A stretch of 5,928 nucleotides of DNA from an uncultured Actinomyces sp. (GTDB lineage Bacteria; Actinomycetota; Actinomycetes; Actinomycetales; Actinomycetaceae), in assembly GCA_915069725.1 (NCBI GenBank), contig CAJZFF010000132.1, forward strand, positions 1 to 5,928, written 5' to 3'. Positions within the stretch are counted from its first letter, which is position 1, and every line of letters starts with the position of its first letter. Below, in pieces: positions 1-5,704 of this stretch. The notes under the pieces were generated by a model. The model did no database searches. It was given only the letters and a program-made list of their open reading frames with translations, and had not been told where the DNA came from. A program made the position numbers and the translations under genes.

Positions 1-296
1 TAGGGACGCACTCAACACGGAAGCCTCCTCGCCACCGAAACAACTCCATACCCCGCCCGACCGGGCAACACTGCCCGTCCAGACGGTGCATTGACATTAC
101 CTGCAACAACGCCCCCAAACCAGACCCCGAGGACACCCTGTGGAAAATCTCGAAAAGAGACTCGTGCATCAGTCCCGTCGCACCCGGCCGGGCCCTTGAT
201 TTGTCCCGCTCAACAGGCCGGAGCCTCGGGACCACTCCTGGTGAGTGCTCCCGAGACCCCGAAGCCGTGCGCGTAGCGGCGCCTTTCTACGCCGCC
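1..296. other. Non-coding stretch downstream of the peptidase gene
   Basis: No reading frame here has convincing protein character or a ribosome-binding site. The first ~200 bases are less GC-rich than the genes to the right. A small hairpin (CGGGCA at 62-67, loop ACAC, TGCCCG at 72-77) could close a plus-strand unit entering from the left, but no T-run follows it. Larger hairpins lie at 225-255 and 276-295, next to the stop of the peptidase gene. The gene to the left lies outside the window. Confidence 0.5.
225..255. terminator. Long hairpin after the M28 peptidase gene, probable terminator
   Basis: CTCGGGA (225-231) and CACTC (233-237) pair with GAGTG (243-247) and TCCCGAG (249-255) around a 5-nt loop. 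The single mismatch is C232/C248. It lies 41 bp past the minus-strand stop codon. A second hairpin, GCGGCG (276-281) with CGCCGC (290-295), abuts the stop. Neither is followed by a T-run on either strand, so this is not a textbook intrinsic terminator. Hairpins without a U-tract are common at gene ends in high-GC actinobacteria, and the position supports this reading. Confidence 0.4.
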
Positions 297-2078
297 CTAC
301 ACCGTCGCGGCCACCTGGCCAACAACGGGGGTGCTGTTGTGAGCGGCCCCGGATGCGGTACCGGCACCCCTGGCGGTGCGCCGGGAACCGGCCTGAAGGA
401 GCACGAGCGCCAGTGGCGCCACCGGCACGATCGCGAAGAACACGGTCACCCACACCGCGCTGAGGCTGAGCAGCTCGTGGATGAGCAAAACCGTGGGTGC
501 GAAGATCACCACCATGATGAAGGCCGCCAGGGCTCCGACCACTGGCCGCACCCGCTGTGGCGCCAGGGCGGTCAGCGCCAGGGTGAGCGTGGGGAGGACC
601 AGGACGTAGGCAGCGCCGGGCAATAGCACCATGAGCGGGACGCAGGCGGCTGCCAGCAGGAGCAGCACTGCGGCGAGGGTCTCCTGCCCGAGCCCCTCCT
701 TCCAGCGCCGCACTACGAAGTGCGCCGTGAGCCCGGCCCCGATGAGGGCTCCGCCGGCGAACATCCACGGCAGTAGCGGGTTCGGTCCAAGCCCGCTCTC
801 CGGCGCCCACTTCATCGCCATGGCGCCGAGCTGCACCAGTCCCGCGGCGGCGGAGACGGACGCGGCCCGCCAGGTCAGGCCCCAGACGGTCCCCAGGACT
901 CGCTTCCAGCGCAGCGACCTGGCCCGTACCACGACGACGCCGAGCGCGGCGATGATGGCCAGGCAGCCCAGCCCCGTCCCGACCGTCGCCGGGTAGCTCA
1001 CTGTCATCCCCCGCCACAGCTGGAAGAAGTGGAGGTCGCCGTTGGCCGTCAGCGTGGGGGTCTGCCCGTCGAAGGCCCAGGCCCGGGTGAGGTCGAGGAC
1101 TTGGTCGCCGTAGTGCTGGAGGGTCGAGTGGTTGACGTAGCGTGGGGCGTCGGTGGCGTGGTGGTAGTGGTCGGCCTCTCCGATCGCCGCGATGTTGAGC
1201 ACCGTGAAGCCCTCGGGGATGACTTTCGCCATGTCAGTGGTGTTGGGCATGCGCGCATACAGCGAGGGGAGCAGCGAGCCGGTCACGGGCTGCTTCACGT
1301 GGCTGAGGAAGTAGCCGGCGACGGCGCTGTTGTTCGGGGAGGTCTCGAACATGAATGCCGGGCCGCTCATGCCGCGCGCCTCGAGGTTGAGGAAGAGGTC
1401 GACGTTGTCGTAGTCGGCGCGGTGGTGGCGCATCTCGTTGCGGGCGCCGACGAGGCCGATCTCCTCGCCGTCGGTGATGACGATCTTCAGTGAGTTCTCC
1501 GGCTGGCGCCCCTCGGCCTTGAGGGCCCGGAGCGTCTCGACGATGGCGGCCACGCCGTAGCCGTCGTCGGCAGCCCCGTGGGAGGTCCCGGAGGAGTAGG
1601 ACTGCTCATCGTTTTCAGTCCCCTCGACTGTGGCCGAGTCGTAGTGGGCCATGAGCGCCATGGTGCGCTCGGACTTCCCCGGCACGTCGACGACGATCGT
1701 GTCGGCCGTCGCGTCCTTGACCGCCGCCTGCTGCTCGGTGGACAGCATGTCGAAGGTCTCCTTGTCCTCCGGGATGCTGAAGTCGAACAGTGGGTCGGAG
1801 TGCACGTTGGCGGTGTAGCCGAGATCGGTGAACATGCCGACGACGTCGTCGCGCGCCCGGTCGTGCGCCTCGCGGCGCAGGACGCTGTGGGGCTCGTCGG
1901 CGAGCCGGTTGATGGAGGCCATGGCGCGCTCGGCGGAGAAGGTGGTCGGGTCGGCGGTGGTTGGTGCGGGTGAGGGCAGGATGAGGACGCTCAGGCCCGC
2001 CACCAGTCCCAGCAGGGCGGCGATCGGGGCCAGCAGGCGCCGGGCGAGATCGGGCGCGGAGAAACGGTGGGTAGTCAT
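297..2078 (-). CDS. Membrane-anchored M28-family zinc peptidase with C-terminal multi-pass domain
   Basis: A 593-residue predicted metallo-aminopeptidase acting on the outer face of the cytoplasmic membrane. An N-terminal signal anchor lies at about residues 15-34. The catalytic domain (about 45-335) carries the M28 two-zinc site: H145 in AHYDS, D171 in GAADDG, E205/E206 in DGEE (general base and ligand), E233 in NLEARG (often Asp in the family) and H306 in YHHATDAP. About seven hydrophobic helices follow, near 364-384, 396-420, 436-456, 467-487, 489-507, 512-533 and 541-561. Arg/Lys-rich loops fit a cytoplasmic C-terminus. This layout recalls the vacuolar/ER M28 membrane proteases. The ATG at 2078 was chosen because the signal anchor follows directly. 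The frame stays open upstream, but that part overlaps the end of the neighbouring gene and is not protein-like. No clear Shine-Dalgarno is visible. The gene lies 140 bp downstream of the serine hydrolase on the same strand, so co-transcription is possible. The substrate cannot be read from the sequence. Confidence 0.92.
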   Translation of the reverse strand: MTTHRFSAPDLARRLLAPIAALLGLVAGLSVLILPSPAPTTADPTTFSAERAMASINRLADEPHSVLRREAHDRARDDVVGMFTDLGYTANVHSDPLFDFSIPEDKETFDMLSTEQQAAVKDATADTIVVDVPGKSERTMALMAHYDSATVEGTENDEQSYSSGTSHGAADDGYGVAAIVETLRALKAEGRQPENSLKIVITDGEEIGLVGARNEMRHHRADYDNVDLFLNLEARGMSGPAFMFETSPNNSAVAGYFLSHVKQPVTGSLLPSLYARMPNTTDMAKVIPEGFTVLNIAAIGEADHYHHATDAPRYVNHSTLQHYGDQVLDLTRAWAFDGQTPTLTANGDLHFFQLWRGMTVSYPATVGTGLGCLAIIAALGVVVVRARSLRWKRVLGTVWGLTWRAASVSAAAGLVQLGAMAMKWAPESGLGPNPLLPWMFAGGALIGAGLTAHFVVRRWKEGLGQETLAAVLLLLAAACVPLMVLLPGAAYVLVLPTLTLALTALAPQRVRPVVGALAAFIMVVIFAPTVLLIHELLSLSAVWVTVFFAIVPVAPLALVLLQAGSRRTARGAGTASGAAHNSTPVVGQVAATV

Positions 2079-2142
2079 GGCAAGGAACCTAGGAACTCGA
2101 AAATGATGTGTTGATCGGTCGAGAGGTTGAAGCTGGTGGTCT

Positions 2143-2180
2143 CCAGGTGGAAGTGGGCGGGGCTCGGCTCCACCACCTGG
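2143..2180 (-). other. Inverted repeat in the gap between the two hydrolase genes
   Basis: CCAGGTGG (2143-2150) and CCACCTGG (2173-2180) form a perfect 8-bp inverted repeat with a 22-nt spacer. It lies in the 140-bp gap between the stop of the serine hydrolase and the start of the peptidase. In RNA it could be a loose hairpin that attenuates read-through; in DNA it could be a split operator. There is no T-run. No convincing promoter is visible nearer the peptidase start: the best candidate on the minus strand is TTCAAC, 17 bp, CATCAT, which is weak. Confidence 0.3.
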
Positions 2181-2218
2181 GGGAGGGCAACGGTTGAGAA
2201 AGCATCGGGCCGGCTCGC

Positions 2219-3811
2219 TCAGGCCTTGGGCCAGGCGACGACCAGGCAGACGGCGACGAAGGCGACAGTCAGCGCCACCTGTGTCCAGCCGAGCCAGACC
2301 CGACGACGCGGCAGGGCGGGCAGAACCGGCCACAGCGTGATGCCCCGGACGATCCCGTACAGGCCGGGCAGCGATGCCGCCGCCAGGATCCAGGTGGGCA
2401 CATACGCCCAGGGCCCGGAGGCCGCGGCCGCCGCCAGGCAGCTGAGGAGCGCGGACACGCGGCAGACCACCGCCATGCGGCTGGGCACGCTCGCCGCGCG
2501 GGCGGCCGTGTACAGGCCCATCACCAGCGTCAGGATGGTGAAGATGCCAAGGATCATTCCCTGAAGCAGCATCTCGGCCTGCATAGGAATGCGCGCCGTC
2601 GGAATTTTCTGCCCTTCGGTCAGGAGCGTCGCGGCAAGCGCGGCGGCGGTGCCGTCCGTGTTCTGGTCGGTGTAGACCATGACGGCCTTGCCCGACTCCT
2701 TGTCGATGGCCAGGTGCGTCATGTACTCCATCGTGGTGCCGCCGTGGCTGATAATCGTGTGCCCATCGACGACGTCGGTGTACCAGGTATCACCGATCTT
2801 CTTGCCCGGCAGCTGGAAGCCGGCCAAAACCTCCGCGGGCCACCGCGCCTCCTGAGGAGCGGCCCCGCCGGGGACGGTGTCGGTCAGGACCGCCTGGGCG
2901 TAACGGGTCATGTCCTCCGGGGTGCTCCACACCCCGGCGCCGGCCGGGTTGGAGCCCGGTCCGCTGAGCGACTGGCCGCGGCGCCCATTGGCCTGGACCC
3001 CGTGGATGGCGCCGTCGGGAATCTCCGACTGGTCGGCGGTGAGGGTCGTGTGCTCCATGCCCAGGGGCGTGAAGAGCCGCTCCGAGACGTAGGACTCCCA
3101 GGACTCGGCCCCGGCGGCGCGCCTGAGGGCCTCGCCCAGCAGCGAGATGCCCAGGTTGGAGTAGGCGAACTCGCCGCGCTTGCCCATCTTGGTGGTGCGG
3201 GTCTTCTCGATGAGCTGGTCGGTGCTGTCGGTGAAGGGGTTGAGGCCCAGGATGTCCCCTCGCAGCACGAACCAGGTCAGGTCCTGCGAGGGGACGCCCG
3301 GGATGCCGGAGCGGTGCGAGGCGACCTCCTCCAGGGTGGCCTCGCCCGCCGGGGTGCCGGCGAGCTCGGGCAGGTGGGTGGACAGCGGGTCGCTCGCCTT
3401 GACCTCGCCGCGCGCGATGGCGTCGGCCAGGAGCTGGCCGGTGAAGGTCTTGGTGATCGAGCCGATCTCCATGGGGGTGGTGGACGTGTACTGCTGGCCG
3501 GAGGCGGAGGTCCCGATGCCGGTGTGGCGGGCGCCCTCGGCGGTGATGACGGAGACGTGGATGCCTCGGGCCTGGTAGTCATCGGGCAGAAGGCTGATGA
3601 CCTGCTTGGCCAGGTCCTTGTCGCCCGTGATGGAGGAGGTGTCGGCCTTGAGCGCGTGCGGTCCGACAGCGAAGACTGCCAGGGCCAGGCAGGCCGCCAG
3701 GACCGCGCAGGCCCAGCGGGGCAGGAGGCCGCGTGATCGGGTGGGAGATGCGGGTCTGACCTGCTGCGATGGGGGTCGGGAACGATGGAAGGGAGAAGTG
3801 TTGGCGCTCAT
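2219..3811 (-). CDS. Beta-lactamase-fold (class C/PBP-like) serine hydrolase with C-terminal membrane domain
   Basis: A 530-residue predicted extracytoplasmic serine hydrolase of the beta-lactamase/penicillin-binding-protein superfamily. The three active-site motifs are in order and properly spaced: SITK (S118 nucleophile, K121), YSN (Y217, N219) and HGG (356-358, in place of KTG). A signal anchor lies at about 32-50 after an Arg-rich cytoplasmic start. After the catalytic domain (about 65-400) come four predicted helices near 412-435, 446-464, 470-488 and 508-526. Relatives include D-Ala-D-Ala carboxypeptidases, D-aminopeptidases, esterases and true class C beta-lactamases. HGG is common in the peptidase and esterase branches, so a beta-lactam-resistance role should not be assumed. 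The ATG at 3811 was chosen because the Arg-rich segment and anchor follow it. An in-frame GTG 15 codons upstream (3854-3856) is possible, and no strong ribosome-binding site decides. The frame runs open far upstream, but that extension crosses the repeat element and the opposing nuclease gene and is spurious. It is upstream of the M28 peptidase on the same strand. Confidence 0.92.
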   Translation of the reverse strand: MSANTSPFHRSRPPSQQVRPASPTRSRGLLPRWACAVLAACLALAVFAVGPHALKADTSSITGDKDLAKQVISLLPDDYQARGIHVSVITAEGARHTGIGTSASGQQYTSTTPMEIGSITKTFTGQLLADAIARGEVKASDPLSTHLPELAGTPAGEATLEEVASHRSGIPGVPSQDLTWFVLRGDILGLNPFTDSTDQLIEKTRTTKMGKRGEFAYSNLGISLLGEALRRAAGAESWESYVSERLFTPLGMEHTTLTADQSEIPDGAIHGVQANGRRGQSLSGPGSNPAGAGVWSTPEDMTRYAQAVLTDTVPGGAAPQEARWPAEVLAGFQLPGKKIGDTWYTDVVDGHTIISHGGTTMEYMTHLAIDKESGKAVMVYTDQNTDGTAAALAATLLTEGQKIPTARIPMQAEMLLQGMILGIFTILTLVMGLYTAARAASVPSRMAVVCRVSALLSCLAAAAASGPWAYVPTWILAAASLPGLYGIVRGITLWPVLPALPRRRVWLGWTQVALTVAFVAVCLVVAWPKA

Positions 3812-3867
3812 GGGCCCAGGCTGTCGGAGCGTGATCGCCCACACGATCCAGCCACCTGGTCGGTCGA

Positions 3868-3885
3868 TGTCGGGCCAGCCCGACA
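3868..3885. promoter_or_regulatory. 18-bp palindrome upstream of the serine hydrolase, candidate operator
   Basis: TGTCGGGC (3868-3875) and GCCCGACA (3878-3885) are perfect 8-bp arms around a central CA. The site lies 56 bp upstream of the predicted ATG, in the region expected to hold the promoter. It could be a dimeric repressor site or a 5' UTR hairpin. No regulator family is recognised and no clear -10/-35 pair is seen around it. Confidence 0.35.
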
Positions 3886-3995
3886 GAACAATGCTGATCC
3901 ACGAGAAGGACGGGGTGGCGGGGCGATGTGGGGCGTCCCGTCCGGATCCAGGTGAGTGCGGGCAACGGTGACGCCGGCGAACGGTCTCCCGTGGG

Positions 3996-4079
3996 GTTCC
4001 AGGCGTGCTGAGGACCCTGGAGTGGTGGGGAGTGTCCAAATCGGATACAAAGGCGGCAACGAGTACTGAGCGAGCCTGA
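3996..4079 (+). pseudogene. 3'-end remnant of a second nuclease-family gene, ending in the upstream palindrome
   Basis: Reading in the frame that enters the palindrome at 4032, this stretch encodes VPGVLRTLEWWG and then the palindrome-encoded VSKSDTK tail, ending at TGA (4077-4079). The intact nuclease at 4334-5236 has VPDVQRALERWG (residues 274-285) and the same tail. Eight of twelve residues match before the palindrome. At DNA level, 24 of 31 bases match between 4001-4031 and 5158-5188. An in-frame TGA stops the frame upstream near 3970, and no nuclease domain remains. I infer that a related gene once ended here and was deleted except for its last codons. The alternative is that the mobile unit carries a short stretch of gene end with it. 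The match is short, so confidence is moderate. Confidence 0.45.
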
Positions 4080-4153
4080 CAGAACCGCATGATTCCGCGG
4101 TTCGTGTGGCTCGGTGAAAAGCGGTTGGACTCCTTTGTGTCCGATTTGGACAC
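4032..4153. repeat. 122-bp palindromic element, upstream copy
   Basis: It begins GTGTCCAAATCGG and ends CCGATTTGGACAC. The terminal inverted repeats are 22 bp, with one mismatch in this copy (GATACA against GACACA). The whole unit is an imperfect palindrome whose centre coincides with an inner hairpin, GAACCGC (4082-4088), 8-nt loop, GCGGTTC (4097-4103). This copy has an extra pairing block, CGAGCC (4071-4076) with GGCTCG (4108-4113). The second copy at 5189-5310 is a direct repeat of identical length with about 12 differences by eye. The right border is sharp: bases after 4153 do not match those after the second copy. Similarity continues left of 4032 into gene-derived sequence. No target-site duplication or transposase is visible. 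It resembles a MITE- or REP-type palindrome. Confidence 0.88.
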
Positions 4154-4192
4154 CATGCCCTGGCTACCGGGGCGTGAAGTCTCTGGGGGTTG

Positions 4193-4238
4193 TGTCTCGG
4201 GACATGGGTGACAGTTCTGTGTCAGGACATCGGTGACA
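4193..4238. mobile_element. Tandem 21-bp repeat resembling an IS481-type insertion-sequence end (remnant)
   Basis: Two 21-bp direct repeats (4193-4213 and 4218-4238) differ at three positions and share the core GGACATnGGTGACA. Read on the minus strand, each half is TGTCACCnATGTCC. From memory, tandem motifs of this kind occur at ends of some IS481-family elements in actinobacteria; I could not check this. No transposase is present. The interior side would face lower coordinates, where sequence stops at the palindrome after 40 bp, so this would be a truncated relic. It could instead be a tandem regulator-binding site, since it lies 95 bp upstream of the nuclease start. Confidence 0.4.
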
Positions 4239-4333
4239 CTTCGATGGGTCCTGGAGGCCACAGGCTGACGGATGCGCCAGTTGTCCACAGGATGCCGGAG
4301 GCCGGGTTGCGCCCACTCCGCAGGCGGGCGGCA

Positions 4334-5236
4334 ATGAGTCCCGTGAACACCATGGATGCTGAGCTGCTCGCCGTGGTGCGCGGCTGTTACGGAGCGGTGC
4401 GCATGCGGGACCTGGAGCCGACTCGCACCCAGCGCCGTCACATCGCCTCGCTCGTGAGGGATGGCGAGCTCATCGCCTATGAGCATGGGGTTGTCGGTAT
4501 CCCGGGTGCTGAGCGCGCCGTTGTTCTGGCGCGCATTCATGGAGGGCTCCTCACCTGCCAGGCCGCTATGCGCTACTACGGGCTTCCCGTGGCCCAGGGG
4601 GCCGAGCAGGTTCATCTTGTGGTTACGCCCGGCAGGCGATTCTCGACTGCCGGACGAGAGGTGCTCCATGCAGACCGATATCGGACTCGTATATCGCCAA
4701 CCTCTTACCCGGTTCAGCCGCTCCCTGAGGCGCTGGCTCGTTTCCTGCGCTGCCACGTCCAGGACGACTCTCCACTCATCGCGCTCGACGCGGCACTTCG
4801 CGATGAGCGGGTCACTGCCGATCAGGTTCGGGACTTGCTGCGCGGCCCTGGCTCGGCTCGGGCGCTCGCTCGACTCGATCGCGCCAGCGACCGGGCCCGT
4901 TCCCCGTTGGAGACGCTGGCGCGAATGGACCTTGAAGCTGCGGGCCTGAGCTTCGAGGACGGAGTGGAGATCGAGGGTGTTGGCGAGGTGGATCTGGTGA
5001 TCGAGGGGTGGGTGGTCGTGGAGCTCGACGGCTACACCTACCACTGCGACGAGTACCAGTTCGGCCTCGATCGCTGGCGCGACCGCCGGCTTATCGCCCG
5101 TGGCTTCCTGCCGCTGCGCTTCACGAGGAAGGATGTCTATGCGCATCAGGTCGTTCCGGACGTACAGAGGGCCTTGGAGCGGTGGGGAGTGTCCAAATCG
5201 GATACAAAGGCGGCAACGAGCACTGAGTGTGTCTGA
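4334..5236 (+). CDS. AbiEi-like winged-helix plus DUF559/Vsr-like PD-(D/E)XK nuclease protein
   Basis: A 300-residue cytoplasmic protein. Residues about 8-60 look like the winged-helix head of AbiEi-type proteins (LLAVV...MRDL...HIASLVRDGELIAY), followed by a middle domain to about 185. Residues about 190-285 carry a DUF559/very-short-patch-repair-like fold: SPLE (E193), EVD (D220), VVELDG (E230, D232), H237 and RWRDRRL. This fits a D...ExD active site in the PD-(D/E)XK superfamily. Such proteins are abundant and poorly characterised in actinobacteria. The AbiEi family includes type IV antitoxins, but no AbiEii partner is next to this gene, so a toxin-antitoxin role is not supported. The ATG at 4334 was chosen because the family-like sequence begins just after it; ATG 4352 is an alternative, and neither has a good ribosome-binding site. 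Upstream codons fall in the IS-like repeat. Residues 286-300 (VSKSDTK onward) and the stop are encoded by the palindrome, so the C-terminal tail is acquired. DNA cleavage or repair activity is inferred from the fold. Confidence 0.88.
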   Translation: MSPVNTMDAELLAVVRGCYGAVRMRDLEPTRTQRRHIASLVRDGELIAYEHGVVGIPGAERAVVLARIHGGLLTCQAAMRYYGLPVAQGAEQVHLVVTPGRRFSTAGREVLHADRYRTRISPTSYPVQPLPEALARFLRCHVQDDSPLIALDAALRDERVTADQVRDLLRGPGSARALARLDRASDRARSPLETLARMDLEAAGLSFEDGVEIEGVGEVDLVIEGWVVVELDGYTYHCDEYQFGLDRWRDRRLIARGFLPLRFTRKDVYAHQVVPDVQRALERWGVSKSDTKAATSTECV

Positions 5237-5310
5237 CAGAACCGCGTGATTCAGCGGTTCGTGTGGCCCGACGAAAAGTGGTTGGGCTCCTTTGTATCCG
5301 ATTTGGACAC
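5189..5310. repeat. 122-bp palindromic element, downstream copy
   Basis: A direct repeat of 4032-4153. Its two 22-bp termini are perfect inverted repeats here (GTGTCCAAATCGG... and ...CCGATTTGGACAC). The inner hairpin is GAACCGC (5239-5245), loop GTGATTCA, GCGGTTC (5254-5260). Its first base is the first base of codon 286 of the nuclease gene, so the left arm is translated as VSKSDTKAATSTECV and then stop. The extra CGAGCC/GGCTCG pairing of the other copy is lost by substitutions, while the outer arms and central stem are unchanged. That pattern suggests constraint on the termini and tip, or recent spread. Confidence 0.88.
5239..5260 (+). terminator. Inner hairpin of the palindrome, possible terminator for the nuclease gene
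   Basis: The stem GAACCGC/GCGGTTC with an 8-nt loop begins two bases after the TGA stop of the nuclease gene. The position suits a terminator, and the flanking arms could extend the stem to the full palindrome. No T-run follows, so this role is only a suggestion. In the upstream copy the same hairpin follows the ghost reading frame's stop at the same distance. Confidence 0.3.
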
Positions 5311-5594
5311 GAACCTCCCTCAAGAGGGTCTTCCACAGTTCTGGTGATGCCACTTCGCCGGGGATGACAGGTGGCCAGCGGCAACGATGCCGGAGCGCGT
5401 CGATCGTGTGGAGAGTGATCGCGTTCGGGGATGAGGGGCGCACTCCCGACCTCGCCCCAACACGCCGAGCAGGAGTGATCTGGACCTCACATGTGCTCTC
5501 AAGGCGGTCCTGCCGGCTCGCGTTCCGGCTTCGACGGCATCCGCAGGATCGCGCGAGAAAGTACTACCTATCAGGACGAAAGTCCTCGCCTCTA
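5311..5594. other. Intergenic stretch with no recognised gene
   Basis: No frame on either strand shows protein-like content or a start with a ribosome-binding site. A small palindrome (CCCTC, AA, GAGGG at 5317-5328) follows the repeat element. Near the right end, AGGAC (5573-5577), GAAA, GTCCT (5582-5586) forms a short GNRA-capped hairpin just upstream of the promoter region. It may be structural RNA from a terminated transcript or chance. Nothing else is identified. Confidence 0.4.
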
Positions 5595-5642
5595 TCGCAA
5601 CATGTTGTGGTCCAGATACAATCAAGCCACAACATGATGTGT
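5595..5642 (+). promoter_or_regulatory. Tandem NrdR-box-like operator pair
   Basis: Two 16-bp palindrome-like sites, TCGCAACATGTTGTGG (5595-5610) and CCACAACATGATGTGT (5627-5642), are separated by exactly 16 bp (centres 32 bp apart, about three helical turns). The known NrdR consensus is acaCwAtATaTwGtgt, normally found in pairs 15-16 bp apart before ribonucleotide reductase operons. Site 1 matches its core apart from C for T and G for A at the variable inner positions. Site 2 has one further mismatch. The outer halves also form a 10-bp inverted repeat (CATGTTGTGG/CCACAACATG). A -10 element sits between the sites, so binding would block transcription. I infer repression by NrdR when (d)ATP is plentiful. 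Confidence 0.7.
5617..5622 (+). promoter_or_regulatory. Candidate -10 element between the two NrdR-like boxes
   Basis: TACAAT matches five of six bases of the sigma-70/SigA -10 consensus. The matching -35 would fall in the first box (TCGCAA at 5595-5600, 16 bp upstream), which is weak, as expected for a regulated promoter. A start near 5629 would lie in the second box, leaving a leader of about 180 nt before the GTG at 5811. Confidence 0.45.
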
Positions 5643-5646
5643 CCCA

Positions 5647-5676
5647 ATGCGCCTCCTGGTGCACGTGCGGGCGTAG
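5647..5676 (+). CDS. Possible nine-residue leader peptide
   Basis: ATG at 5647 opens MRLLVHVRA and closes at TAG (5674-5676), about 18 nt after the predicted transcription start. The stop codon's last base is the first base of the hairpin at 5676-5704. This order, short ORF then hairpin, is typical of translated leaders, but no Shine-Dalgarno is seen and the peptide has no run of a single diagnostic amino acid. An ORF this short arises easily by chance. Confidence 0.22.
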   Translation: MRLLVHVRA

Positions 5677-5704
5677 GGTCGGCACCGGTGCCGCCGACCG
5701 ACCC
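5676..5704 (+). promoter_or_regulatory. Hairpin in the leader of the right-end gene
   Basis: GGGTCGG (5676-5682) pairs perfectly with CCGACCC (5698-5704). GGTCGG can alternatively pair with CCGACC at 5694-5699, and the loop includes the palindrome GGCACCGGTGCC. Further down, 5728-5760 is also rich in CCGG-type self-complementary blocks. The leader is therefore structured, but I do not recognise a known riboswitch. The B12-box and conserved core of cobalamin riboswitches, known before some reductase genes, are not visible. Confidence 0.3.

Noticed and set aside
91..96. Perfect TTGACA -35-like hexamer
   Set aside because: No -10-like sequence is found 15-19 bp downstream (the region is CCCCCAAACC) and no gene follows on that strand.
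1029..1493. Plus-strand open frame inside the peptidase gene, rich in Val, Gly, Glu and Asp
   Set aside because: It is antisense to the catalytic domain with its zinc motifs, and its biased composition is what the reverse strand of a high-GC gene gives.
2714..3736. 340-codon plus-strand frame opposite the serine hydrolase
   Set aside because: The Gly/Ala/Val/Leu/Arg-rich translation is antisense to the SITK/YSN/HGG-bearing gene and has no family signature.
4334..5236. Type IV toxin-antitoxin system based on the AbiEi-like head
   Set aside because: No AbiEii-like nucleotidyltransferase gene lies next to it, and the C-terminus is a nuclease-like domain.
4032..5310. CRISPR-like or attachment-site interpretation of the two repeats
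   Set aside because: Only two copies occur, 1157 bp apart, each an extended palindrome. There are no spacers, no tRNA and no integrase gene in the window.
2219..5443. A very long minus-strand open frame continuing the serine hydrolase far upstream of 3811
   Set aside because: The part beyond 3811 crosses the palindromes, the IS-like repeat and the opposing nuclease gene and has no domain-like sequence. High GC content leaves such frames open by chance.
5595..5642. The inverted repeat CATGTTGTGG/CCACAACATG read as a biotin-repressor (BirA) operator
   Set aside because: The half-sites do not match the TTGTAAAC/GTTTACAA-type BirA consensus, whereas both individual palindromes fit NrdR boxes with the right spacing.
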